Positions 32,981-40,724 of a stretch of 64,000 bases of DNA are shown one piece after another. Each line of letters starts with the position of its first letter. Position 1 is the first letter of the stretch. The translations under genes were made by a program, and so were the position numbers. Origin of the DNA: Rhizobium pisi (GTDB lineage Bacteria > Pseudomonadota > Alphaproteobacteria > Rhizobiales > Rhizobiaceae). The notes below the pieces were generated by a model that had not been told where the DNA came from, ran no database searches, and worked only from the letters and a program-made list of their open reading frames with translations. Location of the stretch: assembly GCF_003938655.1 (NCBI RefSeq), contig NZ_RJJT01000002.1, positions 1-64,000 on the forward strand, written 5' to 3'.

Positions 32981-34440
32981 GCAGCGACCCCTTCGAAGGA
33001 GGCGGCAATGATATTCGTCTCGTTGACGGCGTCGCCGGCGAGTTCGGCCTTGATGCGGCCTTCGCGGAAGACGTAGACGCGGTCGCAAAGGCGGACCTCG
33101 TCCATTTCAGTCGAATACCAGATGAAGGTGCGGCCGCGCGAGGCTTCGTCGCGGATGATGGCGTAAACCTCCTGCTTGGTCCCGACATCGACGCCGCGCA
33201 TCGGATCGTCCATCAGCACGACGGGCGCGCGGGTCGCAAGGGCGCGCGCAAAGAGCACCTTCTGCTGGTTGCCGCCGGAAAGCGACAGGATGCGGTTGGC
33301 CATATCGGGCGTGCGGATCTCGATCCGCCGCTTCCAGTCGGCGCCTTTCGTCTCTTCCTCGTTTGCGAGGATGAGGCCGCGTCGCGAAAGGTCACCGAGC
33401 GAGGCGATGGAGAAATTGCGCAAGATGCTCCACAGCTCGAAAACGCCGTTGAGGCGGCGGTCGCCGGCAACGAAGGTGACGAGCGGATCGCGCTCGGGCA
33501 GCCAATTGCTCGACTGGGCCGCATGCAGGGCAAGCAGCAACTCGGTCTGCCCGTGGCCGGCCAGTCCCGCCAGCCCGATGATCTCACCTTTGCGCGCCGC
33601 GAAGGGCAGGCCCTTCGTCTGATGCGACAGGATGAGCGGAGCGAGGGATTGTTCGCGCACCGAGCGCTGCGCGATCTCCTCCTTCGCAACGGTGCCCATG
33701 GCTTCCACAAGGCCATGATGATCAAAACCGTTCGCCGGACGTTCGGCGACGACGCGGCCGTCCTTCATGACGACGATGCGATCGGAGGTCTCGAGGATCT
33801 CGTGCAGGATATGCGAGATGAAAATGACGGAGCCGCCGGCGGCAGTGAAGCGGCGGACATGGTCGAGCATCTGACGGGCAAGGCTCGCATCGAGGGACGA
33901 TGTCGGTTCGTCGAGGATCACCAGCCGTGGGGCAATGCCGGCGTCGGAGAAGGCCATTGATATCTCGACCATCTGCCGCTCGGCGATCGAAAGATCCCCC
34001 ACAGCCCGGCTGCTGTCGATGCCATGGCCGGGAAAGACGGTGTCGAGGCTCTTCTCGATGATTTTTGCCGCGCGCCTGCGCCAGCCGAAACCACCGAGAT
34101 CGCGGTGCATGATGCGCGTGTTCTCGACGATCGAAAGGTTGGGGCAGAGAGAAAGTTCCTGGAAGACACAGCGCACGCCGCGGGTTCGCGCGGCGTTGAT
34201 GCCATAGCGCTCCAGCCGCTCGCCGTCGCTCGCCACACTTCCTTCGTGCGGCGTGAGGCCGCCATTGATCACGCTGACGATGGTGGACTTGCCGGCGCCA
34301 TTGTGTCCGACGAGCCCGACGCATTCCCCCGGCATGACGCTAAGCGTCACGCCATCGAGTGCCCTGACCGCGCCGAAGCTCACCTTGGCGCCATCGACGG
34401 CGATCACCGCCTTCAAAACGTCATCCATGCTGCCCGCCAT
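32977..34440 (-). CDS. Sugar ABC transporter ATP-binding protein (two ATPase cassettes)
   Basis: A 487-residue RbsA-type double ATPase. Cassette 1 has Walker A GHNGAGKST, signature SIAERQMVEISMA in place of the usual LSGGQ, and Walker B LVILDEPTSSLD. Cassette 2 has a degenerate Walker A (GLAGHGQTELL), an intact LSGGNQQKV signature and VVLMDDPMRGVD. This asymmetry is normal in the family. The start is ATG 34440 or 34428; an ATG at 34470 lies within the loop of a 15-bp hairpin and is unlikely. Confidence 0.85.
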   Translation of the reverse strand: MAGSMDDVLKAVIAVDGAKVSFGAVRALDGVTLSVMPGECVGLVGHNGAGKSTIVSVINGGLTPHEGSVASDGERLERYGINAARTRGVRCVFQELSLCPNLSIVENTRIMHRDLGGFGWRRRAAKIIEKSLDTVFPGHGIDSSRAVGDLSIAERQMVEISMAFSDAGIAPRLVILDEPTSSLDASLARQMLDHVRRFTAAGGSVIFISHILHEILETSDRIVVMKDGRVVAERPANGFDHHGLVEAMGTVAKEEIAQRSVREQSLAPLILSHQTKGLPFAARKGEIIGLAGLAGHGQTELLLALHAAQSSNWLPERDPLVTFVAGDRRLNGVFELWSILRNFSIASLGDLSRRGLILANEEETKGADWKRRIEIRTPDMANRILSLSGGNQQKVLFARALATRAPVVLMDDPMRGVDVGTKQEVYAIIRDEASRGRTFIWYSTEMDEVRLCDRVYVFREGRIKAELAGDAVNETNIIAASFEGVAA

Positions 34441-34453
34441 GCCTGCTCGTATA

Positions 34454-34489
34454 GACTGCCGCGCGGCCATTTGCGGCCGCGCGGCAGTC
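34454..34489 (-). terminator. Strong hairpin between substrate-binding protein and ATPase genes
   Basis: A perfect 15-bp stem (GACTGCCGCGCGGCC and its complement) with a 6-nt loop lies 11 nt past the stop of the binding-protein gene. There is no U-tract. It probably stabilises the upstream mRNA and attenuates downstream transcription, giving excess binding protein. Confidence 0.65.
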
Positions 34490-34499
34490 GCCGGGAGAT

Positions 34500-35516
34500 T
34501 TATTTTGCCGACTCGATGACCTTGATTGCATCAGCCTGCGTGTATTCCACGTTGGCAACGCCGCCGGCCTGGGTATTGGCGAGGTTCGTTTCGAGATTAT
34601 CCTGGTCGATGCGCAGGAAGGGCACGACGAGGTCCTTCTTGACCTGCTTGCCGTCGAGGATCTGCTGGGCGACCCAGAAGGCGAGCGTGGAGACGCCGGG
34701 CGCGATCGACACGGACATGGTCTCGTAGCCCTTGCCGTCCTTCTGCTCCTTCCACCATTTCAATTCGTCTTCGCGGTTGCCCATGATGATGGTCGGCATT
34801 TTCCGGTCAGTTGCGGCAATCGCCTGTGCGGCGCCATAACCGTCGCCGCCCTGCGTAACCACGCCGACGATGTCGGGCAGGCTCGGCAGGATGCCGGCAA
34901 CCGCCTTCTGCGCCACGTCCTGCGCCCAGTCGCCGTGAACGGAGCCGACAATCTTGAACTGCGGGAACTGCTTGACGCCGTCATGGATGCCGGCCGAGAT
35001 CTCGTCATCAACGAAGACACCGGCCAGACCGCGGATCTCGAGCAGGTTGCCGCCCTGCGGGAGTTTCTTCGACAGGTACTCCACCTCGCTTCGGCCCATT
35101 TCCTTGAAGTTGACGGCGATGCGCCAGGCGCAGGGTTCCGTCACGATGCCGTCGAAGGACACGACGGTAATGCCGGCGTCGCAGGCTTCCTTGACCGCGC
35201 CGTTCAGCGCCGTCGGCGAAGCGGCGTTCAGCACGATCGCATCATAGCCCTGCAGGATCATGTTCTGGATCTGCGCGGCCTGTTCCGTCGCCTGGTTCTC
35301 GGCGGTGGTGAAAGGGTCGGCTGCGGCAACGACGCCTGATTTCACGGCTTCGCCCGTCACCTTGCCCCAGCTCGTCAGCATGGCTTGGCGCCACGAGTTG
35401 CCGGCATAATTGTTGGAAAGGGCGATTTTCTTGGCCGACGTATCGGCAAAGGCAGAAACGGGCATCGCGGCGCAAGCAATAGCGGCCGATGCCAGAAGCA
35501 TCTTACGGATTGTCAT
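34500..35516 (-). CDS. Sugar ABC transporter substrate-binding protein
   Basis: A 338-residue periplasmic binding protein (Peripla_BP_4, ribose-binding type). The signal peptide MTIRKMLLASAAIACAAMPV SAFA is cleaved near ADT. Body segments QNMILQGYDAIVLNAASPTA, ITVVSFDGIVTEPCAWRIAV and GVVTQGGDGYGAAQAI are typical. The start at 35516 has GGGAGGA upstream. It is the first gene of the operon binding protein-ATPase-permease-permease-lactonase and is divergent from a two-component system. Confidence 0.9.
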   Translation of the reverse strand: MTIRKMLLASAAIACAAMPVSAFADTSAKKIALSNNYAGNSWRQAMLTSWGKVTGEAVKSGVVAAADPFTTAENQATEQAAQIQNMILQGYDAIVLNAASPTALNGAVKEACDAGITVVSFDGIVTEPCAWRIAVNFKEMGRSEVEYLSKKLPQGGNLLEIRGLAGVFVDDEISAGIHDGVKQFPQFKIVGSVHGDWAQDVAQKAVAGILPSLPDIVGVVTQGGDGYGAAQAIAATDRKMPTIIMGNREDELKWWKEQKDGKGYETMSVSIAPGVSTLAFWVAQQILDGKQVKKDLVVPFLRIDQDNLETNLANTQAGGVANVEYTQADAIKVIESAK

Positions 35517-35676
35517 GTCTTCCTCCCTCATGATCGCCGGTCGGCGGATCGTTTCACTCCTGCCTGCCCCAATGGGGTTCGAGTGAAAATTGTTCTTGCA
35601 CTGAGCTTCCTCCTCTCAGTAAGGGCAGGATGCGGGAGATCGACTGGCCTGTACAGGGGCAAGGCGGCAATTCGTT

Positions 35677-35712
35677 TGCGGGTTTTGCGCAACAAGCTGC
35701 GGGTTTACGCAA
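35677..35712 (+). repeat. Tandem direct repeats, probable response-regulator site
   Basis: TGCGGGTTTTGCGCAA (35677-35692) and TGCGGGTTTACGCAA (35698-35712) start 21 bp apart, two helical turns. They lie in the region shared by the divergent sugar operon and the histidine kinase gene. This geometry is typical for a response regulator bound as a dimer. Confidence 0.55.
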
Positions 35713-35796
35713 GACGGCGGCGCTTTCTCGGGCGCTTACTGCGAAGCGATCGCAGCGGGTTGAGGAGCCCGCTGCCGTCTATGGGAGGAACTGACG

Positions 35797-37035
35797 ATGC
35801 TGCATCTCGCACCCGCAGCCATGTTCGACCACTATCTCGGCATTTCCCGGCTGCTCGCGGGCCAGCTCGACTTCCGCTCGGCCATCCGTTCCGTCGCCGC
35901 CGAGGTCGCCCATATCATCCCCCACGACCATCTCGATGTCTGCGTGCTGCTCGAAGGCGGCAACTACCACACGGCTTACGAGACAGGCATCGAGACCGCC
36001 TGGGGCGAGATTGCAGGGGCGCCTGTTGTCAACAGCCCCATCCGTTCGCTGCTCTGGGGCGAGGTGGAGTTTATGCTGACGGACGACGCTATGACGGATC
36101 CGCGCTTCCACTTCGAGGGCGCGTTCAAGCGGCCGATCGTCGAACAGTCGCTGAGGAGCCGCTTGCATGTACCGATGAAGGTGCAGGGCACGATCATCGC
36201 CGCACTCTCCTGTTCCTCGCAAAGGGCGGGCGTCTATACGATGGAGGATATCGAACGCGCCCGCATCATAGCCGACCTGTTGACGCCCTATTTCTTTGCG
36301 CTCAGGGCGGCCGAGCATGCACAACGCTCGGCGATCGTCGAGGCTGAGGCTCGGGCCCGCGAGGAGGGATTGCGGCAAGGCGCGCTGAAGCTGACCGAAG
36401 CTCTGGAGCAGGAGCGCCAGCGGATCGGCATGGACCTTCACGACCAGACGCTGGCCGACCTGACGCGGCTTGCCCGCCGGATCGATCGGCTGTCACGCAA
36501 CGGCGAGGTGGCGCCCGAAGCGCTGGAGCCGGTCTCGCGTTCCCTGCAGCATTGCATGCAGGATCTGCGGCAGATCATCGAGCAGGCAAAGCCCTCCGTA
36601 CTCCAGCTCTTCGGCCTCGCCCAGGCGATCGAGCATCATCTGGACCGATCGACCCGCGATGCGGGATCGGCCATCGAATGGGGTCTCGTTGACGAGACGC
36701 ATGGCGCACTGGAGCAACTGGAACCGACCGTCAGCGTCGCGCTGTTTCGCATCGCCCAGGAGGCGATCAACAATGCGGTGCGCCATGCCGCCCCGCTCAC
36801 CATCATGGTGCGGCTCGAGGCTGACGACGAGAGGCTATCGATCGAAATCTCCGACGACGGCACCGGGCTCGCCAAGGCGCGGGGACGGATCGGCGGCGGC
36901 ATCGACAATATGAAGACCCGTGCGCGGCTGATCTCGGCACGCTTTATGACTGGGCCTGGTCACAACAATCGCGGGACTGCGGTGCGCGTCGTGCTGCCGC
37001 TCGGCCCGCACGACCCGGCGAGCGGGCCAAACTGA
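35797..37035 (+). CDS. Soluble GAF-domain histidine kinase (HisKA_3 type)
   Basis: A 412-residue protein with no membrane segment. A GAF domain covers residues ~15-170. A HisKA_3 dimerisation domain has the phospho-His in QERQRIGMDLHDQTLADL (near 215). A HATPase domain has the N-box IAQEAINNAVRHAA and G1 SDDGTGLAKARGRIGGGIDN. It is the NarX/LiaS-like class that signals to LuxR-type regulators, and the next gene encodes one. Divergent placement suggests control of the sugar ABC operon. Confidence 0.9.
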   Translation: MLHLAPAAMFDHYLGISRLLAGQLDFRSAIRSVAAEVAHIIPHDHLDVCVLLEGGNYHTAYETGIETAWGEIAGAPVVNSPIRSLLWGEVEFMLTDDAMTDPRFHFEGAFKRPIVEQSLRSRLHVPMKVQGTIIAALSCSSQRAGVYTMEDIERARIIADLLTPYFFALRAAEHAQRSAIVEAEARAREEGLRQGALKLTEALEQERQRIGMDLHDQTLADLTRLARRIDRLSRNGEVAPEALEPVSRSLQHCMQDLRQIIEQAKPSVLQLFGLAQAIEHHLDRSTRDAGSAIEWGLVDETHGALEQLEPTVSVALFRIAQEAINNAVRHAAPLTIMVRLEADDERLSIEISDDGTGLAKARGRIGGGIDNMKTRARLISARFMTGPGHNNRGTAVRVVLPLGPHDPASGPN

Positions 37036-37048
37036 GGAGAAAGACGCG

Positions 37049-37771
37049 ATGAAGGTTCTGATCGTCGAGGACGACCCGCTGCACCGGTCCTATCTGCACG
37101 AAGCGGTCAACGCGGCCCTGCCGGAATGCAACACGGTGATCGAGGCGGAGAACGGAACCGTCGGCGAAAAACTCGCCCGCGACCATAAGTCGGCCCATAT
37201 CGTCATGGACCTGCAAATGGCGAGCCGCAACGGCATCGAGGCTGCGCGCACGATCTGGAAAGAACGACCGGAGACGCGCATCCTGTTCTGGTCGAATTAT
37301 TCGGACGAGGCCTATGTGCGCGGCGTCTCGCGTATCGTGCCGGATGGCGCCGCCTATGGCTATGTGCTGAAATCCGCCTCGGACGAGCGGCTGAGGCTCG
37401 CATTGCGCTCGATCTTCATCGAGAGCCAGTGCGTCATCGACCGCGAGGTGCGGGGCCTGCAGCAGAAGAGCTTGGGCCAGACGAACGGCTTCACCGATTC
37501 CGAATACGAAATCCTCGTCGATATCGCCCTCGGCCTCACGGACAGGGCCATAGCCAAACGGAGGGGCCTTTCGCTGCGCAGCGTGCAGAACCGCCTGCAG
37601 CAGCTCTACGACAAACTCGACGTCTACCAGAGCGCAGGCGACGACCACGAGGACGGTCGCTTCAATCTCCGCGCCCGAGCTGTTACCGTCGCTTTCCTGC
37701 GCAAACTCCTGAACTACAGCGCCCTGGAGCGGGCTGAAGCAGAGCTGCAGGAGTGGCTGGATGGAAAGTAG
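37049..37771 (+). CDS. LuxR/NarL-type response regulator
   Basis: A 240-residue protein. The receiver domain has the acidic pocket VEDD, the phospho-Asp in AHIVMDLQMASRNGIEAA and Lys in YVLKSAS. The C-terminal LuxR helix-turn-helix (TDSEYEILVDIALGLTDRAI, then SLRSVQNRLQQLYDKL) lies at ~150-205. It starts 13 nt after the kinase gene. The tandem repeats at 35.7 kb are its likely target. Confidence 0.9.
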   Translation: MKVLIVEDDPLHRSYLHEAVNAALPECNTVIEAENGTVGEKLARDHKSAHIVMDLQMASRNGIEAARTIWKERPETRILFWSNYSDEAYVRGVSRIVPDGAAYGYVLKSASDERLRLALRSIFIESQCVIDREVRGLQQKSLGQTNGFTDSEYEILVDIALGLTDRAIAKRRGLSLRSVQNRLQQLYDKLDVYQSAGDDHEDGRFNLRARAVTVAFLRKLLNYSALERAEAELQEWLDGK

Positions 37772-37883
37772 TTTGGGAACAAACAGGATATCGATCGAAC
37801 GCCAAGAGCAGGCGCCGGCGCCACAGAGGCAATAGGCGGTTCGTTCCGAAGAGAAGACACGATCCCAGGAAAGAATTTAAGAT

Positions 37884-37903
37884 GCGGCCGGTACTACGGC
37901 CGC
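37884..37903. repeat. Hairpin between the response regulator and GST genes
   Basis: GCGGCCG (37884-37890) and CGGCCGC (37897-37903) form a 7-bp stem with loop GTACTA. It may end the two-component transcript, but there is no T-tract. Confidence 0.35.
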
Positions 37904-37986
37904 CACACCATAGCCTCCTGGCAGAAATCGGGTGGCCGATGGCTGACCTAGCGTGCAGAATCAATCCGCCGTCAAAGGAGGAATTT

Positions 37987-38616
37987 ATGCTTACGCTTTA
38001 CGATTATCGCCCATCGCAGAATGGCTGGAAGGTCAGGGTCCTGTTCGGGCTGCTGGACATTCCGTATCAAGTCCGCTTGCTATCGATTTTCGAAGGCGAA
38101 GCCCGCACCGATGCCTTTTTCGCCCTCAATCCGGCGGGAGGCATTCCCGTTCTGGAACTGGAGGATGGGCGGACGATCGCCGAATCCAATTCCATCCTCG
38201 CCTATCTGGCCGAGGGAACCCGGTTTCTGCCGGCAGATCGCTATCAACGTGCCAAGGTCATGCAATGGCTGTTCTTCGAACAGTATCACATCGAGCCGGT
38301 CATCGGCACGCTGCGCTTCTGGACGTTGACAGGGCGCCTCGGGCTCAACGCGGCCATGGTCGAAGCCAAACGCGCGGCTGGCCTGCGTGCCCTTGCCGCA
38401 CTGGAACGCGGGCTGAAGAACACGCCGTATCTCGTGGATGAGGAGTTTTCGATCGCGGACCTGGCGGTTTACGCCTACGCCCACCGGGCAGCGGATTGCG
38501 GCTTCGTCCTGACAGATTATCCGGCGGTTACCACTTGGTTCGATCGCGTGCGGGAAGTCATCGGTCCCGGCCATCCGGTCTACCCGTATAGCGACGATCC
38601 TCATTCAGCCATCTGA
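37987..38616 (+). CDS. Glutathione S-transferase family protein
   Basis: A 209-residue protein. The N-terminal thioredoxin-like domain contains PSQNGWKVRVLFGLLDIPYQ, the cis-Pro GGIPVLEL and the glutathione-binding ESNSILAYLAEGT. A helical C-terminal domain contains the N-capping FSIADLAVYAYAHRA. It conjugates or reduces substrates with glutathione; the specific substrate is unknown. AAAGGAGG lies 5 nt before the ATG. It stands alone. Confidence 0.9.
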   Translation: MLTLYDYRPSQNGWKVRVLFGLLDIPYQVRLLSIFEGEARTDAFFALNPAGGIPVLELEDGRTIAESNSILAYLAEGTRFLPADRYQRAKVMQWLFFEQYHIEPVIGTLRFWTLTGRLGLNAAMVEAKRAAGLRALAALERGLKNTPYLVDEEFSIADLAVYAYAHRAADCGFVLTDYPAVTTWFDRVREVIGPGHPVYPYSDDPHSAI

Positions 38617-38706
38617 GCGCGATGCAACACGGACATGAATCGATCCGCCGCGACCGATTCAGGAAACTCGTTGGACCGCCAAATGGTGAGCGCGCATGAT
38701 CCGGCT

Positions 38707-39017
38707 ATGGATGCAAAAGCCGATATCATGCTGCTTTACCGGATCGATCCGTCTCGAAACATGGCGCGCTTCTATCGCCTATCAATCCAGCCGACATTGT
38801 TCGGAGGCAGTTCTCTCGTGCGCAACTGGGGCCGGATCGGGACCGAGGGCGGCTGACAGTGGAACTGTTCGATACGCCCGGGGAGGCTGCTGTTGCCTAT
38901 GAGCGCATGGCTGTCCGCAAGCTGCGTCGCGGCTATCGATACGAGAGTGCGACATGCGCCACGCAAGGGACCGTTGACGCTGCAAGGCATCTCGATCGCC
39001 TCGAACACAGTGACTAG
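38707..39017 (+). pseudogene. WGR-domain protein gene with a frameshift
   Basis: The frame reads LLYRIDPSRNMARFYRLSIQ PTLFGGSSLVRNWGRIGTEG, the WGR domain, and then hits TGA. In the next frame the domain continues exactly as expected: GRLTVELFDTPGEAAVAYER MAVRKLRRGYRY. Loss of one C in the GGCCGG codon pair explains the shift. The tail runs to TAG at 39015-39017. WGR proteins are nucleic-acid-linked factors of unclear role in Rhizobium. Start may also be at 38635. Confidence 0.75.
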
Positions 39018-39130
39018 GTATGATCCTTTGCTGATCGCGCTTGGCAGGATCAACCGTAATGTCAAATATTGACATCGCCTCGGGGATGCAGAACAATTCA
39101 TCTAGCAATCTGGATAAGGAGGCCGCGGTG

Positions 39131-39388
39131 ATGACCAGCAGCCTGCATGTTAGCCTGCCCGATGAAATGCGCGCCTTCGTCGATATGCGCGCCAACGGGA
39201 AGAGCCAATACACGACGCCGAGCGAATATGTGCGCGCGCTCATTCGCGAGGATATGGCACGCGAAGAAGACCGTCGTTATGCCATCCGCTCGCTGCTGCG
39301 GGCCGAAGAGGAATTCCGACGCGGAGAGATGCTGCCCCTTTCTGCGCTGGACGCCGTCGATGCGGAACTGGATGAAGAGCTGCGCTAG
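39131..39388 (+). CDS. parD: ParD-like antitoxin
   Basis: An 85-residue ribbon-helix-helix protein: SLHVSLPDEMRAFVDMRANG, YTTPSEYVRALIREDMARE, then a C-terminal toxin-binding tail. It neutralises the ParE toxin and represses the operon. ATG 39131 is chosen because AAGGAGG lies 10 nt upstream and the protein then begins with the beta strand. Its TAG shares a G with the GTG start of the toxin gene. Confidence 0.85.
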   Translation: MTSSLHVSLPDEMRAFVDMRANGKSQYTTPSEYVRALIREDMAREEDRRYAIRSLLRAEEEFRRGEMLPLSALDAVDAELDEELR

Positions 39389-39759
39389 TGGCTCCTCGCG
39401 TTCTCATTCTGCTGACTGCCCTTGATAACTATCGCCTGGCAGTCCGCGAAACGGCGCGGAAATGGTCCATCGAACAGGCAAAGGCATACGGCCGCCTGCT
39501 GCGGGCGGGATTTGAAGCCATTCCCGAAGCGCATGCCCGTGTGAGGACAAAGAAAGACGAGCGCGTCGGAAATTCGCTCTTCCGGCTCCACAAAATCGAG
39601 CACCACTACGCCGTCTATATTGTCGCTGACGATACGACGTTCGTCATTGCCGCGGTCTTGCATGAGCGGATGGACATTCCCGCACAGCTGCGGGCAATCG
39701 AACGTTTGACCGACAGAGAGTACGACGCGCTGATGGGACATCCTCGGCCGAAGTCCTAA
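39388..39759 (+). CDS. parE: RelE/ParE family toxin
   Basis: A 123-residue protein with the RelE/ParE fold: helices around WSIEQAKAYGRLLRAGFEAI, then LFRLHKIEHHYAVYIVADDT TFVIAAVLHERMDIP. GTG start overlaps the antitoxin stop. The protein is longer than typical ParE (~95-100 residues), with an extended C-terminus (ERLTDREYDALMGHPRPKS). The target (gyrase for ParE, ribosome-bound mRNA for RelE) cannot be told from sequence. Confidence 0.8.
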   Translation: MAPRVLILLTALDNYRLAVRETARKWSIEQAKAYGRLLRAGFEAIPEAHARVRTKKDERVGNSLFRLHKIEHHYAVYIVADDTTFVIAAVLHERMDIPAQLRAIERLTDREYDALMGHPRPKS

Positions 39760-39767
39760 GGACCATC

Positions 39768-39785
39768 GGTCACGCCGAAGTGACC
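39768..39785 (+). terminator. Hairpin after the toxin gene
   Basis: GGTCAC (39768-39773) and GTGACC (39780-39785) flank GCCGAA, 9 nt past the toxin stop. It is short and lacks a U-tract, so a transcript end here is only possible. Confidence 0.3.
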
Positions 39786-39935
39786 TGAAACGATGATCCG
39801 GAATTCACAATCCAGCCTTTCCGAACATGATCCGCCGAGCCAACCGGAACGGGCTGGCACGGGAAAACTCTCCATCATTTCTCAGACCTGTGTTGTGTTC
39901 ACTGGGCGGCCGGCTTCCGCATATCCAATTGACAG

Positions 39936-39954
39936 ATATCCTACAAGTGGATAT
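39936..39954. promoter_or_regulatory. Candidate operator of the FadR-type regulator
   Basis: ATATCC (39936-39941) and GGATAT (39949-39954) form an inverted repeat with 7-nt spacing; a further ATATCC is at 39921-39926. It is 38 nt before the regulator gene, in an AT-rich patch suitable for autoregulation of the whole ABC/DapA operon. Confidence 0.45.
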
Positions 39955-39992
39955 GTCTCGATCGACGTAAATACGGATGGAACGAAACCGGC

Positions 39993-40724
39993 ATGCCGCT
40001 GAAGTCGATCAAGCCCCTCACCCGCGCTCCCCTTCTCCACGTTTCGGTGCAGGAAAGTCTTCGCGCCTATATCGACGACAATGGGCTGAAGCCTGGGACG
40101 CTCCTGCCGGCAGAATCCGAGCTGGCAAACCAGCTGGGTGTCAGCCGCAATTCGCTGCGCGAAGGCATCAAGGCTCTGGAGTCGGTCGGCGTGCTGGAAT
40201 CACGCCGCGGCGTCGGCATCTTCGTCAAGGCGTTCTCTTTCGAGCCGCTGCTCGACAATCTCGCCTACGGCCTCGGCGGCGCGCTCCGTCAGATCGAGGA
40301 AGTGATCGAGATCCGCCGGACGCTGGAAGTCGGTCTGATCGGCAAGACGGTCGAAAAGATCAGCGACGAGGACATTGCCGAGTTGCGAGCGACGGTCAAC
40401 AGCATGGGCGAACATGCGCGGCGCGGCGAATCCTTTGCGACCGACGACCAGCGGTTCCACACCCTCCTCTTCCGGTGCCAAAACAACGAAACGCTTGCGC
40501 GTCTCATCGATGTCTTCTGGCTCGCCTTCTACAAGGCCTCCGATTTCGTCAATCTCGATAACGTCGATCCCGTCGCGACCTGGAGGGATCACGCGGCGAT
40601 CGTCGATGCGATCGAGGCAAGGGATGTTGCAGAGGCGCAAAGACGCCTGGATCGCCACTACGAGGGTATTTCTCGGGTGATCGCTGCCAATAAGACAAAT
40701 TCAAATGTGGGAGGAGCACAATGA
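39993..40724 (+). CDS. FadR-family GntR regulator of the peptide ABC/DapA operon
   Basis: A 243-residue regulator. The N-terminal winged helix reads SVQESLRAYIDDNGLKPGTL LPAESELANQLGVSRNSLRE. The C-terminal all-helical FCD domain has metal-ligand candidates Asp and His in DDQRFHTLL and His in RDHAAIVDAI and RRLDRHYEGI. The FCD domain senses a small organic acid. It overlaps the binding-protein gene by ATGA and thus heads the operon. Confidence 0.9.
   Translation: MPLKSIKPLTRAPLLHVSVQESLRAYIDDNGLKPGTLLPAESELANQLGVSRNSLREGIKALESVGVLESRRGVGIFVKAFSFEPLLDNLAYGLGGALRQIEEVIEIRRTLEVGLIGKTVEKISDEDIAELRATVNSMGEHARRGESFATDDQRFHTLLFRCQNNETLARLIDVFWLAFYKASDFVNLDNVDPVATWRDHAAIVDAIEARDVAEAQRRLDRHYEGISRVIAANKTNSNVGGAQ

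Noticed and set aside
31086..33188. A 700-codon frame suggesting fused permeases
   Set aside because: Only the last 316 residues are a permease; the rest is a shadow of the first permease and the ATPase gene.
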